Source of the DNA: Sipunculus nudus
Lineage: Eukaryota; Annelida; Sipuncula; Golfingiida; Sipunculidae
Assembly (NCBI GenBank): GCA_026874595.1
Contig: CM049316.1
Coordinates: forward strand, 1,736,001 to 1,800,000
Direction of reading: 5' to 3'
Length of the DNA stretch: 64,000 nucleotides
This document shows, piece after piece, positions 46,991-58,090 of the stretch (its first letter is position 1; every line of letters begins with the position of its first letter). A program made the translations under genes and the position numbers. Below the pieces are notes generated by a model. It did not search any database. It had not been told where the DNA came from and saw nothing but the letters and a program-made list of their open reading frames with translations.

Positions 46991-49263
46991 GGAGTACACA
47001 CTTTGAAGAGAAGTTCTTTGTCAAGCTGCTCAAGCAGAAGGGGAATGTATGGCTGAAAAAATGTCTCATTGGTAAGTAATCTTGCATTATTTAAGTTATT
47101 TTTGCATAGTAAACCAGTGATTGCATAAAGATGACTTCACCTATCTTGGTTTGCCCTGCAATAAGAGAATTTGTGTGTTTCAAGATAACATTTCCTATTT
47201 GGTGGCCTTTATTTTACAAAATACCACATTTCTACAAAAAGCTGATGCTGTTGCCCCTATATAGTGACACTGTGCATGTTCAATGCACCAACAGGAAGCT
47301 AAGAACATTCTTTTCAGTGGTGCTATTTGCAATAGGGTGTGGAAAAATCAAGAGTCAGCAGCAGGCCCTAAAGTTACATATTGATGTAATTTCTGAATGT
47401 CCCCTACCTGTGAAGGGATGATCAGTTAACCTACATAAAGCTTAATTGGCACACAAATGCTATGAGTACCACATACTACCATTTTATTTGTTGAACCTAT
47501 ACATGGCTATTGACCATGTTATTATTTAGCTGAACTCTGGGTCATGAAAAGAAAAGCTGCTACAAGGTAATTATGTTCCTTTCCATTTTCCAAATTGACT
47601 TGAATTTTTCTGTCTTGCTAGAATGCCCAAAAGTTATAATATGATTAAAAATGTTTAATTATACAATATTTGTAAGTTTTTCTTTCAGGCAAAGTAAACA
47701 TTAACACTATTGATCATTGCTGAATTTACAGCCACTGTCTCAATTTTGATGAATGCTTTTTTTATAAAATTGAAGAGAGGTTTGCTGTACTCAACCAAAA
47801 CATATCAACTAATCAAAATTATTTTACTATTGGAGTCTATCACACAAAAGCTCCTAAATTAAGCTTTAATTTGGTAATATGCCTTTCTACATGTCATTTA
47901 CATATACTGTAAACACCAATTAATTAACAATTTGACACATAACACACTATGTTTCATAACAACCCATAAACCATTCATAACCATATGTATGAATTTAATC
48001 TGAATTTGACATCAGAAGATCAAGAACACTCTTTATAAACGTCATGAGCACTTTAACTTTAAAGGCCTTGGTCCTCTGACTTTTCTTTTCCTTTGAAGTT
48101 TTTCTGACATATTCACTTTCATCACAAAAGAAAAAGTGTAATAATTTGGGAATTTGTTTCACTAAGGATCAGATGATTTCATTAGGTACTGTTTTGATTC
48201 CCAAAGAGAAATCAAATCCAGTTCAATTTACAGGTTAATCAAGAGTGGGTTTTTAGTCCACCTTGAATGATTTCTTTTTACATGTACATGTATTAGTGCC
48301 ATTTCGCCATAAAAGATCAAGATGTCATTTTGAACATTACTGACCACCAATATATATTTGATGTACTGTTTTAGTAATATTATTGATGTGAGGCCCTTTT
48401 TTAGTTAAATAATTTGTCTACTTAAATGTCAAAATATGCAAGACTCCATATTCATAATTATTTATTTCCAACAACCTTTGTTTCTATGATTTGTAACGAT
48501 TTCTTTACTTTTCTTAGAACCAGTATGAAGAAATGGTGCAGAAAGTATATCTCCAGCCCTTGCAAGAATTGTCTGGTAAGCATATTCAGTTTATCATATA
48601 AAGGAACATTTAAATCTTTTAGCAAATGGGAAATGTTATGAATTGTAAGGTTTTTTTTATCAAATAGCTGGAACTTACCATATTTGAAGTGCAAATTTGG
48701 TGGTTAACATTTATTGTGCATATGGGATATTAATATAACTGCTTACATGTTAAAATTGTTTCAACTGAGTAACCTACTTTCTGAACCTATGAGCATCTTT
48801 AGGCCACAGTGTCTGTCCCGTGACCAGTATATTTAATAATCTGTATGTTTGTATATACTCTGTATAACTGGAAAACTATTCCTCTGTTAGTAATTTAAAA
48901 GTCCAACTGTATTTACTTATAATCCTAAATGTTAAACAGGCATATTTTCAGAACATTTAAAACCCCTATATAGAGAGCAGATGTACTTTCAGTGAAATAA
49001 ATTCTTTTCATTTTTTGACTTGTGTGTTGCCTCCAGATAAGGTAAACTAATGTTAATGTTAAGAAAAGCAATACTAAGCATCAATGTCAAAAGATTATCT
49101 TTAAACTTATTTAATAAAATAATTAATTTGAGCAATAATGACTATATGTGTATACTTAGACTGGTAACATTTGTTTTTTTCAGGTCAAACAGGAGGGGAC
49201 AGAAAAGGAATTAGAGTGTGGCAAGGCTGTATATTTCCTACCAGCCTTCATTCCCTAAAATGA
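46991..49263 (+). CDS. Possible spliced gene, 4 exons, 5' end missing; function unknown
   Basis: Exons at about 46,991-47,071, 47,318-47,409, 48,518-48,575 and 49,184-49,263 have GT donors (GTAAGT, GTGAAG, GTAAGC) and pyrimidine-rich AG acceptors. They join in one open frame to TGA at 49,261, and AATAAA follows at 49,341. Pieces of the peptide: HFEEKFFVKLLKQKG, GCGKIKSQQQALKLHI, NQYEEMVQKVYLQPLQELS, then GGDRKGIRVWQGC. No in-frame ATG is seen in the first exon, so its left border (after TTAAG) is a guess. I recognise no family. It sits wholly inside the candidate inverted-ended element, so it may be that element's gene or a captured fragment. Exon 3 and the last exon are the best supported; the second donor is weak. 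Confidence 0.35.
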
Positions 49264-49340
49264 CAACACTCTCAAATCTGACTGAACCAGGGAGTTTTAA
49301 AAATCTTATAAAAATACCTTTTTTAGTTTACAAATGTGTA

Positions 49341-49346
49341 AATAAA
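49341..49346 (+). other. Polyadenylation signal AATAAA
   Basis: Lies 78 bp after the TGA of the possible spliced gene, a usual distance. Confidence 0.4.
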
Positions 49347-49629
49347 CATTAATTTTGGCTATTGTATGTTCTTACTTTTATGTTTCATGTGTTTGCGTCC
49401 ATGTGACTGTGTGAAGTTGATGACCCCCAGTGTGACTGCAGGCCAGCACTGATTTCAAGAAATTGCAAAGTGCAGGAAGCTCACCACACACACACACAAA
49501 CCTTAATTTCTATCATCTAACGTAATTGCTTGTGGAAAAAAGAAAAGAGTAAACACCTTTCAAAACAGAACATACAACAGATAGTAACTGAGCTATTGAC
49601 AAACAGCACAGAAGGTGCATACACTGGAC

Positions 49630-50005
49630 TTGTATGTGAGTTATATGTCATTTATAAGGGACATATATGGCACTTATAAGTCCCATATATGTCACATATA
49701 AGTCACATATATGGGAGTTATAAGGCACATATATGGGAGTTATAAGGCACATATATGGGAGTTATAAGGGACATATATGGGACATATATGGGAGTTATAG
49801 GGGACCTATATGTGGAAGCCTTATAAGTGACATATAAGGCCCATATATGTGACATATAAGGCTCCTACCTAATTTGCATATAAAATCCATATACCAGACA
49901 TATATGTGACATATATGGGAGTTATAAGGTTGGATATAAGGGACATATATGGCACATATATGTGCCTTATATGTGCCATATAACTTTCACATATATGGCA
50001 CTTAT
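49630..50005. repeat. Right subterminal TATATG/TTATAAG word array
   Basis: Repeated ACATATATGGGAGTTATAAG and CCTTATATGTG words, ending at the inverted terminus. Confidence 0.88.
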
Positions 50006-50025
50006 AAAAATTTTCGGTAAGGGTA

Positions 50026-50290
50026 GAAGTGTACCATAGAGGAATATACTGTCCAGCTGTGCAGAGAAAATGCCATCCACGGTCCATCTAATCAGGATAA
50101 AAATGCAAAAGAGTCGCAAAGTTAATATTTTTTACCTGATATATTTATCTATTACATTACACAAATTGGAGGAATATCTGCATGTCTACTTTATGCCAAA
50201 GGACATTTTTAAAGAATATTCTTAAAATAATTATCACGAAAAACATGCGGACAAAGGTTTTTTGGATGGACTATAATCGTGTTAGTCTTA
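50026..50290. other. Non-coding flank
   Basis: No gene or clear repeat seen. Confidence 0.5.
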
Positions 50291-50608
50291 AGGAAGTGGC
50301 TAAACAGCCGGCAGGGTGCTGGCAGTTTAGTCAACAGGCTAAACAGCCGGCAGGGAAATTTGACTTTGCAGGCAGTCTAACCCACAGGTTAATCTTCCCC
50401 GCAAATGAATGTACTGTATTTCATTGTGATACTCCATAATTTCTATTTTTATTGTGACAATGAGCTGAAAGTATAATGCTGACTTACCAACTTAGTTATG
50501 TTGCTGGTCTATATGTAAGAATTATCATTTGGTGTTGATATTTCTTGCATCATCTAACATCACAAAAGGCTCAACAGCTTTGAATGGGTGTGGTGTAAGA
50601 TTTTTTTA
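50291..50608 (+). repeat. Inverted pair, left copy
   Basis: AGGAAGTGGCTAAACAGCC at the outer end through GTGTGGTGTAAGATT. It is the reverse complement of 54,256-54,540, with scattered changes. This copy has an extra internal duplication of CTAAACAGCCGGCAGGG. Confidence 0.85.
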
Positions 50609-52060
50609 TTGCTTTCACGCATTAATTGTTTGTTTGCTCATCAGCACACCAGCCAACAGAGAACTCTGACACGATCCTTGACATACTCAATACTGCATAA
50701 TGATGTGTTTTTACTGGATACTGTAGGAATTGAACTGAAATTGACTGACAAATCAGCTGTTTATGCTAGCTAATTATGAACAGACAATGGGTAGTGTGTG
50801 AAAGCACAAACATCTCATTTGATGTCATGTGGATATATAGCCACCGATGGCGACGCAACAGGTTTCAGGTTTCTGTTGCATCGCCGGCCCACCAAAGGGC
50901 TAACTGGGGTTATAGCACAATACAATCTGTTACTCTTAGAAAGGATACTGAATAAAAATATTTCCTATGGTTTTAATAAACCAATGTTCACATAATGTTG
51001 TATGTCGAAAGGCCTGTAATGAAAAATAACCATTCTGGAAAGCATAAAGCACCTGTAACATCAACGACTGATATTATTTGTCCAGAGAGAATTGGAGCAA
51101 TAACAGGCCTGGTTGACACCTTGCATTTGGTGGCAATCCTGTATAAGCTTAGGCTTTAGGCCTGTGTACATTTATGTTCATATTTTAACTTCCTTGGTGC
51201 AAAATAGGGCTGAGAACAGAACAGTAAAGTTTTCTAGTGGTCAAATATACAATACACATAGATGTGATGAACATTAATCAATGGACTAGCTGCACCAGTG
51301 GAAATCCACGGCTCTATCTGATGCATATTTTGTAATGAGCTGATAGGAACTAAACGACGCATATTTTAATCCTAAGGTTTTTGCAGGAACTTTTGCCATG
51401 TATTTCATTTATATGATATGAAGATTACTTATGCTAGAATTCTTTCGGACCACCCTCCCCCAAAATATCAACATAGAAAGAAAAAATATTCTATTCCAGA
51501 AATCACACAAAAAAATAATTTTGGAAAGAGACGTGAGACATAAATAGGGTGTACAAATTTTTAAGTGAGAAGTTTTTTTTTTCCCGATAAACAACATAGG
51601 TATGACAGCTTCATTACTTGGGAAATATTGTAGATATAGCGATTGTATAAAGAAGCATTCTACCATGAAATTATATGACAGATCCTTTGTATTAGTTGAA
51701 GCTTAGGCGACATCGTGAAACACTATACTTTTACAGTGTGGTAAGCTGAAGGCATAGTCTAAGGCATGTAAACAGACACACGAGTTATTTGTGTACAAAT
51801 GCACATGTTGTTGAAGCTTCTTGTACACGAAACGTGTAGCTGCCAATGTGAAATGGTAGGCCCAGAAAAATATATTCCAACAGTATTAAATTTTTGGTTT
51901 AAGTACTGTAAATTTTCATGAAATAAGCAGGTCTGATGCAAAACTGACAACCCTCCCAGATAAAAAGAAAGCAGGTTGATGATATGATAGCATATAGCAA
52001 AGAAACCACTTTAGCCTTGGTTCATTGCATTTTCTTTCAGCAAACTAATGCAAAATGTAA
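50609..52060. other. Non-coding stretch with one hairpin
   Basis: No gene seen. Near 50,848-50,884, GGCGACGCAACAG and CTGTTGCATCGCC pair at 12 of 13 positions around an 11-bp loop. Confidence 0.55.
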
Positions 52061-53830
52061 TAAACAGATTTTGCTGAGAATTTGTAAAGGGGTAGAGTTA
52101 AACTGCATCCGCAATAAATTACATTTTAGGAGGTAATCGGAATCACCATAATATATTTTTTTTCTTAAGTGCCATAATCACAATTCCACAAAGGAATAAC
52201 TATAAGGGACTATTCCTTTGTCCCCGAGTTGAAGCCGCCCATTTGTATGCAGTTGTTCTGCCACTCGCCTGGTGAAACCGTGTTCCTGAACCATGACAAT
52301 GTTTTACATGAAACGTGCATATATGAACGAACGACTGATTAGTAGATTCTGGCGGTGATTTTAAAAGTCCCTAAGAGATTGAGAACCCTTTTTTCAAACA
52401 ACCCATAAATTGGCCAAACTATTAAAACCATGGTTATCATGGAAAAATACTTCTGAATGTATAAAAATCAACATACCTGTAACCCCTATAAAACGGTGAT
52501 CATGTAAAGGGTCTCAGCTCTTTGTGTCCACTCAAGGGAAAAGTGCTCCCTATTAAAAGATTCATGTGGACATGTGTTCCGCGCCTGAATTTAAATTTTC
52601 TACTTACTTTTGAGTAAAATTCCTTAACAGGCGATATAATGGAAATGGGGGTCAGTGGGGATTACAAGTCGCCTCCTGAAAAGCGTGACAGGCGAAAAAG
52701 GTTTTGCTGAACATTTGTAGAGGGTTAGGGAAAAGAGATATCAATAGTCCATTTCATTTTGGAGGTTATAAGAATCACCAAAATATATATTTTCTTTAAA
52801 AAATCAATTATGACAAAGGACCATCACTTTGTCCAAGTGTGGAAGCCACCTATTTGTGTTTATTTGATCTGTCACTCACAAGGTGAACTCGTGTTACCGA
52901 AGCATGAGTGTTCACACATGAAACGCATACACATGAACACGCGACTGATATTTAAGGAGATTCTGATGGAGGTCTGTACACCCTGACTACAAATTATGGT
53001 TTGTGATCAATTTAAAGATGAACTGGTGATATTTTTTCATGTTTCACCACCCCTACAGACAACGGATCTTAACAAATATATATGACCCCCCACCCAACCC
53101 AAATGATAACTGGAATACGGGTAGTCGACAAGCGACTACGTGTATCTGCCTAAATTAGAGTAGAACAGGTGAAGTGAGGCATGGATTGAGTGGCAAGGGG
53201 AAATAGAGTGTTGCATATTAGCATGGATGTCTGCAGCCAAATTGTGTATGTAGGTTGCCCCCCCACCACAAAATCCAGAAAGCCGTCAAAGTTGTATACA
53301 TATGCAAAATTTAAGGCAGATAAGTCAAACCACTACATGTATATGAGTGATTTTAGCCCGTGGCAGACAAACAGATGGACGCTGAGCAAAAATGGTTGCA
53401 GGTGACGCCACCAATTAAGTTGTGGGGCTTATTTTTGAAAAATAACTTCAGAAAACACATGACTTGGCCTAACTTTTTAACCATGGTTATCATGGAAAGA
53501 TATTTTTGAATGAACAAAAATCAACGTACCTATAACCCATAAAAAAATTGTTAAACGGTGGTCACACCATTGGTCTCAGTGCCCAGTGTGACCGAACTGA
53601 AATGCCCTCCCATTGAAAGCGGAGTCATGTGGGCTTTGGATTAATCTTTACTTGCTTTTGAGTGAGAAAATTCCTCTAGAGGTGTTACAATGGATATGGG
53701 GGATCAATGGGGATTATAGTGGACCCCTGTGACCACCTATTGCAAGGAAATGCCTTTGGGGCAGGACATGCACTCTGGTCTTAACAGGCTCCTGAAAAAG
53801 CGTCACAGACGTGGAGGACCTTGCAGCACA
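52061..53830 (+). repeat. Two diverged direct copies of a ~640-bp unit
   Basis: Part A at 52,061-52,370 and 52,691-52,985 shares TTTTGCTGA, TTTTGGAGGT-like text, AATCACCA and ACATGAAACG. Part B at 52,385-52,690 and 53,450-53,830 shares CCATGGTTATCATGGAAA, AAAATCAAC and ATGGGGGTCAGTGGGGATTA-like text. The second unit is split between A and B by a TGGCGCCA-family insertion. Confidence 0.75.
53107..53420 (+). repeat. Short TGGCGCCA-family copy inserted in the second unit
   Basis: Begins ACTGGAATACGGGTAGTCGA with the perfect stem GTAGTCG-ACAAG-CGACTAC, then GGCATGGATTGAGTGGCAAG, and ends shortly after a GGTGACGCCACC core. Same head as 44,115, 58,091, 59,600 and 61,368. Confidence 0.8.
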
Positions 53831-54255
53831 AAAGAATAGGGGCATCTAATGGGGAAATATTAAAATCATTAATTATTCAGCTGAATAGGGCTTAATCCCG
53901 CAAAATAAAACAAACTTGTCCTAGAAGAGCGCACAACCGATACGTCTGCCGAATTTGGAGAGTTAAATCAGAATGGAAGCAGGTAAACCGTGGTCTAGAA
54001 AAAACCCAACTCTGTATTAATTATATTGATATATGTTAAATCTCACAGTTGTGTATGGAGTGTTTTAATCACAGTTAACTGCAGGTGCAATCTGTGGACT
54101 CCACATTGCGTCAGTCACTGAAAAAAAGCGACTGAGGAGTTCATTCTGATGGGCTAGCGGATAAAAGGATATACAGATTCTTAGTTTAAAGGTAATTAAA
54201 TGTGAAGCATAACAGATGGTAAAAACTGGTGGGCTTATCACTTGATCAAAGGTAA
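53831..54255. other. Non-coding stretch
   Basis: No gene or clear repeat seen. Confidence 0.5.
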
Positions 54256-54540
54256 TCAAACAATCTTACACCATACCCAATTAAGCTGTTGAGCCTATTG
54301 TGTCATGAGATGGTGCAAGAAATATCCACACCAAATGGTAATTCTTACATACAGACCAGCAAATTATCTAATTTGGTATGTCAGCACTAAACTCAGCTCA
54401 CTGTCAAAATAATAATAGAAATAACAGAGTATAACACTGAAACAGAGCACACATTTATTTGCCCGCAGTTTAGCCTGCAGGCTAGACTGCCAGCACCCTG
54501 CCGTCTGTTTATATATAGCTAGCCACTTCCTAATTTTAAA
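54256..54540 (-). repeat. Inverted pair, right copy
   Basis: AATCTTACACCATACCCAA through AGCCACTTCC, reverse-complementary to 50,291-50,608. Confidence 0.85.
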
Positions 54541-55190
54541 TTTATAAATAAAATGTTTCGGCGCCACTACAGAACATGGGCTTCACTAGTTGAAGTAGCC
54601 AAAGAGGGCGATATATTTGATGGGGATAGAGAAAAACTGGGGTTCAGTTTTTTAGGGGTTTCGTACAATATATAAATAAATAGTTCAGACTATTTGTGTT
54701 TTCTTTTTCACTTGGGAGTCCGATGCATATCCAACAGCGCCATGAAAGACGAGTTGAAGGGCCTGGAAATCTGGGGGTATTTAACTCTATTGTAAAAAAA
54801 TAATACCAGCGATTGACAATAGATGTTGCTTGTATACTTTAACTAGTTGGTTGCACAGATAGCCCCCTTTGTAGATAAATTAGAGAGTTAAAGAGGTAAT
54901 ATGTGTGGGGCCGTTTGACGATGTACATATAATGGTAAACGTTATGAAATTGCCTAAAAAATATAACAACATGATAATAGCATAAAACTTACTACATTAT
55001 TAATGGTTTTGTTAATTATTATTATTATTCAGTGAAATAAATGTTATACAATATTATATAATCAAAAGAAAAAAATTATACGTTGCCTGCTGGCCTCATT
55101 TTGTAATCAGGTGATCATGTGACCAGGGGGTAATTGTTCTATAATGAATAGGTGCATTTGGCAGTTGTATTAGCACAGAGTACGATCGAC
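54541..55190. other. AT-rich non-coding stretch
   Basis: No gene seen; I looked here for the left terminal inverted repeat of the transposase element and found none. Confidence 0.5.
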
Positions 55191-55191
55191 C

Positions 55192-55437
55192 ATGGTGGAG
55201 GGACGACCTGGTACCTCGTTACGTGAAAAATTAGAGGGTATTACAAGATGCCATGTGGGTGAGAAATCCTGTAAACGGACCTCAGAGGAGGTGGAAGCGG
55301 AGAAGTCCCGCAAACATAGGCAATTAAAAAAGTACTGGAGAAAACAGAGAGTAGCGACAGGTGTGAAAGGTCATGAGTACCGAGTAGTACAGTTGTGTGT
55401 GGTGAAACTGTATCTAGCATCTGGTTGGTGCGTGTAA
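55192..55437 (+). other. 81-codon open frame, status unknown
   Basis: Starts ATGGTGGAGG and reads MVEGRPGTSLREKLEG, then a lysine/arginine-rich stretch (KSRKHRQLKKYWRKQR). It lies 320 bp before the transposase pseudogene, on the same strand, in an otherwise stop-rich area. It could be a decayed N-terminal part of that element's coding region or chance. I recognise no domain. Confidence 0.25.
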
Positions 55438-55760
55438 ATACAAAGCCTGTTTTGACAGCAGAGGCCAGTGCGCAGTGCACATATAGCAGTAGGAGTTACA
55501 GCAAAGGTGGTGTAGACAGAGAGTTAAATCATGTTACCCATACAAAATTGATGCGTGACATTTTGGTCTCAAAAGAATGCACAATAAACTGACTGATGGA
55601 GCACAACATAATAGCGAAAAAATTGCATTTGCCCTGTTTATAAAAACCATATGTGTTTAGTATCATTAGCGAGCACTGATTACAGTGATCGTTATCATTG
55701 GTGATGTAAAAAAATATGTTCAACTCCACATAATATGAAATTGTCATTACGACATGGGAC

Positions 55761-56465
55761 ATGTTTTTCGTTATCGAAACTGACACTGGAGGAGGTGTTA
55801 GAAGTGACATATTTATGGTGTACAGGACAGTCACATATAAGACAGGTGCCAGTCCCAACACTAATGTGGACTGGTCTTATTTTTGTAGAGAAGTGTGTGA
55901 GGAGACTCTCTTAAGAGAAAGTAGGGAAGGGGTGCAGATTGGTGGACCAAATGATATAGTAGAAATAGATGAAAGTAAATTCTGAAAACGCAAATATCAC
56001 AGAGAACATCATGTAAAAGTGGGGTGGGTCTTTGGAGGTCGGGAGAGAGATAACAAACAAAAGATGTTCATGTTCGTAGTTCCCGACCGGAGCTCAGATA
56101 CTTTGATTCCTCTTATACAGAAGCACATCGCCCAGGGATCAATCATACACTGAGACTGTTGGAGGTCATATGACAGGCTGAAAGATTTAGGGTACATTCA
56201 CCAGACGGTGAATCACAGTGTGACATTTAAGAATCCCGAGACAGGATGTCACACTAATGCTATCGAGGGTATCTGGCAAAAGATAAAACACAGTCTGACA
56301 ATGCCAAAAATGGGTGTAAATGAGGAACACCTAACGGGCTACCTGAGTGTGTACATGTGGCGAGAGAGGAATATTGGAGGGGATTTGTTCCTGAATTTCA
56401 TGAGGGACGCGGCCAAGCTATACAGTTGGAACTGTGGTGTTGGCAACTGTAAATTTTGTGGTTGA
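55761..56465 (+). pseudogene. Merlin / ISXO2-like DDE transposase, two in-frame TGA stops
   Basis: One frame runs through three open parts. The first ends WSYFCREVCEETLL ... IVEIDESKF at TGA 55,983. The frame resumes KRKYHREHHVKVGWVFGG, then VVPDRSSDTLIPL and a TGA (56,151-56,153) just before DCWRSYDRL. The last part, NHSVTFKNPETGCHTN then AIEGIWQKIKHSL, ends at 56,463. The DDE residues are visible as IDES, the D of DCWRSY, and IEGIW, the pattern of the ISXO2/IS1595-type domain found in Merlin transposons. The usual N-terminal zinc-binding CPxCG part is not seen. Only TGA stops interrupt the core; no frameshift is needed. Confidence 0.88.
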
Positions 56466-57050
56466 CTGTTTTTGGAACCGTGGATGAGTTGTACATAGCA
56501 TTGGTTTTGTAACAGTTAAGGTATGTATGTGTTATCTATATATTATTTACAGTGATCATACCGGCTGTAATAAAGACAAGTGAGAAAATATAACCTTGAC
56601 ATGTAATGATAGACAGATTAGACAGGAATTTAGTCCTACACACTGAATTATCATTGTTATTGAAACGCATGATGTGTCAGTATGACAGGTGCATTTATTG
56701 TAATGGTCTGTTCAAATGCTGTAAAGGGGATTTCCAGAATTGCGCAACGTATTGCTTGCCTTTGTTATATGTGGGCGCGTTAACAACGGTAAGCTGGAGT
56801 ATAGTTTGTGCGGAGTAGCAAAAGGGGATTTCCAAAAGGTCATTGTTGGTGCTGATTGGTGAGGAGAGAGTCATTAAGTGCATTTACATATGTGGACTTT
56901 AGTACATAGTAAAAATGAGCGGTCGTGTTAGCAAAGTGGTATTAAATGTGTAGCGTATGGATGGTGTTCCTGAGGCAGACCTGACCTATATGGCGACTTC
57001 CATATTTTATTCCTTAGCATCGTTTTGGCTGATGTGGTTTGAAGTTCAAA

Positions 57051-57081
57051 CAAGGGACCTATGGGTCACGACGCTCAGCTG
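57051..57081 (+). repeat. Dispersed motif, copy 3
   Basis: CAAGGGACCTATGGGTCACG then ACGCTCAGCTG. Confidence 0.6.
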
Positions 57082-57908
57082 TTATATATGATAAAAAAAT
57101 AAAAAAATATTTTTTAGAAATGAGGCACATGCTGGTTTTTTGTGGTAATAAATATAAGCTGTATTATAAGTTATGGGTGTTTAGCTTATGTATGATTTTG
57201 ATAGTATCTTTGGAGACAGGGAAGAGGATTGATTTCATTTATTTTATTAACAAATGGAGTGCTATTGTCACACAGATTTTGACTTGGCCATATAACTTAT
57301 AAGCAGAACATATAATATAAGAGTTTAACTATTTATTAAAAAAATTACAAATATTGTCCCAAATATAATTTTTATTAAAAATAATAAGAGAATCATATGA
57401 TTTTTTAAAATGAAATATAACTGATATGATTATTAAAATAATATTAAAGAATATATTCATGAATGCATTCATGAATACATTTTGAAAGTATTTGCACGAG
57501 TATTCATATACTTTCATTTTTACCTGAATTCCCATTCTTTATGCAAGAAATTTTATAATGGAGTACATAATCATATTCGTATTTAAATACAATTACAAAG
57601 TATTTGCACCATGTCTGGTATTTATTCAGTTTTCACCAAACAATGATTTTGAGAATCCAGAATATACAAAATTCACACATTTAAATAATGATCATAAGTA
57701 CCTGGTTTTATGACTTTTATTTATATTAAAAAATAACTGTAAAAAATTCATTTTGGACTAATTTCACATCAATGTACACACTAGACACAGTAGGAATCTA
57801 GATTAATATTATCAACTGCATCTTTGTCTATCATTAATTTCCTTCATATAATCCCTAATGATTAGTAATGAATAATATGATTTACTTCTTTATCATTAAA
57901 AATGAACT

Positions 57909-57943
57909 GAACAAGTGACCCATGGGTCATGACGCTCAGCTGA
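57909..57943 (+). repeat. Dispersed motif, copy 4
   Basis: GAACAAGTGACCCATGGGTC then ATGACGCTCAGCTGA. Confidence 0.6.
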
Positions 57944-58090
57944 CTGGGAAGAGATTCGCAAAAGGAAATTTTATCATCAGAATGGTAGTATATACCCATT
58001 CAACTGAAGCATCAAACAGATTAACCAACAGGCCAAGATTTAGTCTGTATTTATATATCTCAAAAATAGAGAAAAATGTGTAAACTTTTA

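Larger units (their letters stand above)
45790..50025. mobile_element. Candidate 4.2-kb element with inverted TACCCTTAC ends
   Basis: The left end is TACCCTTACGAAAAT at 45,790; the right end is its complement ATTTTCGGTAAGGGTA at 50,010-50,025. Inside each end is a 300-400-bp subterminal zone of TATATG, CTTATAAG and GGGAGTTATAAG words (45,815-46,130 and 49,630-50,005) found nowhere else in the window. The middle holds a possible spliced plus-strand gene. If the terminal TA is the target duplication, the ends begin CCCTTAC. The superfamily is unknown. It could instead be two separate repeats that happen to face each other. Confidence 0.5.
56466..58090. other. AT-rich non-coding stretch with two dispersed-motif copies
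   Basis: No exon seen. Motif copies at 57,051-57,081 and 57,909-57,943 lie ~860 bp apart in the same orientation and could bound one element. Confidence 0.5.

Noticed and set aside
47061-47400. THAP-like start (MSHC-GAICNR) across the first junction of the possible plus-strand gene
   Set aside because: The frame stops after about 25 codons and lacks the later Cys/His and AVPTIF-like parts.
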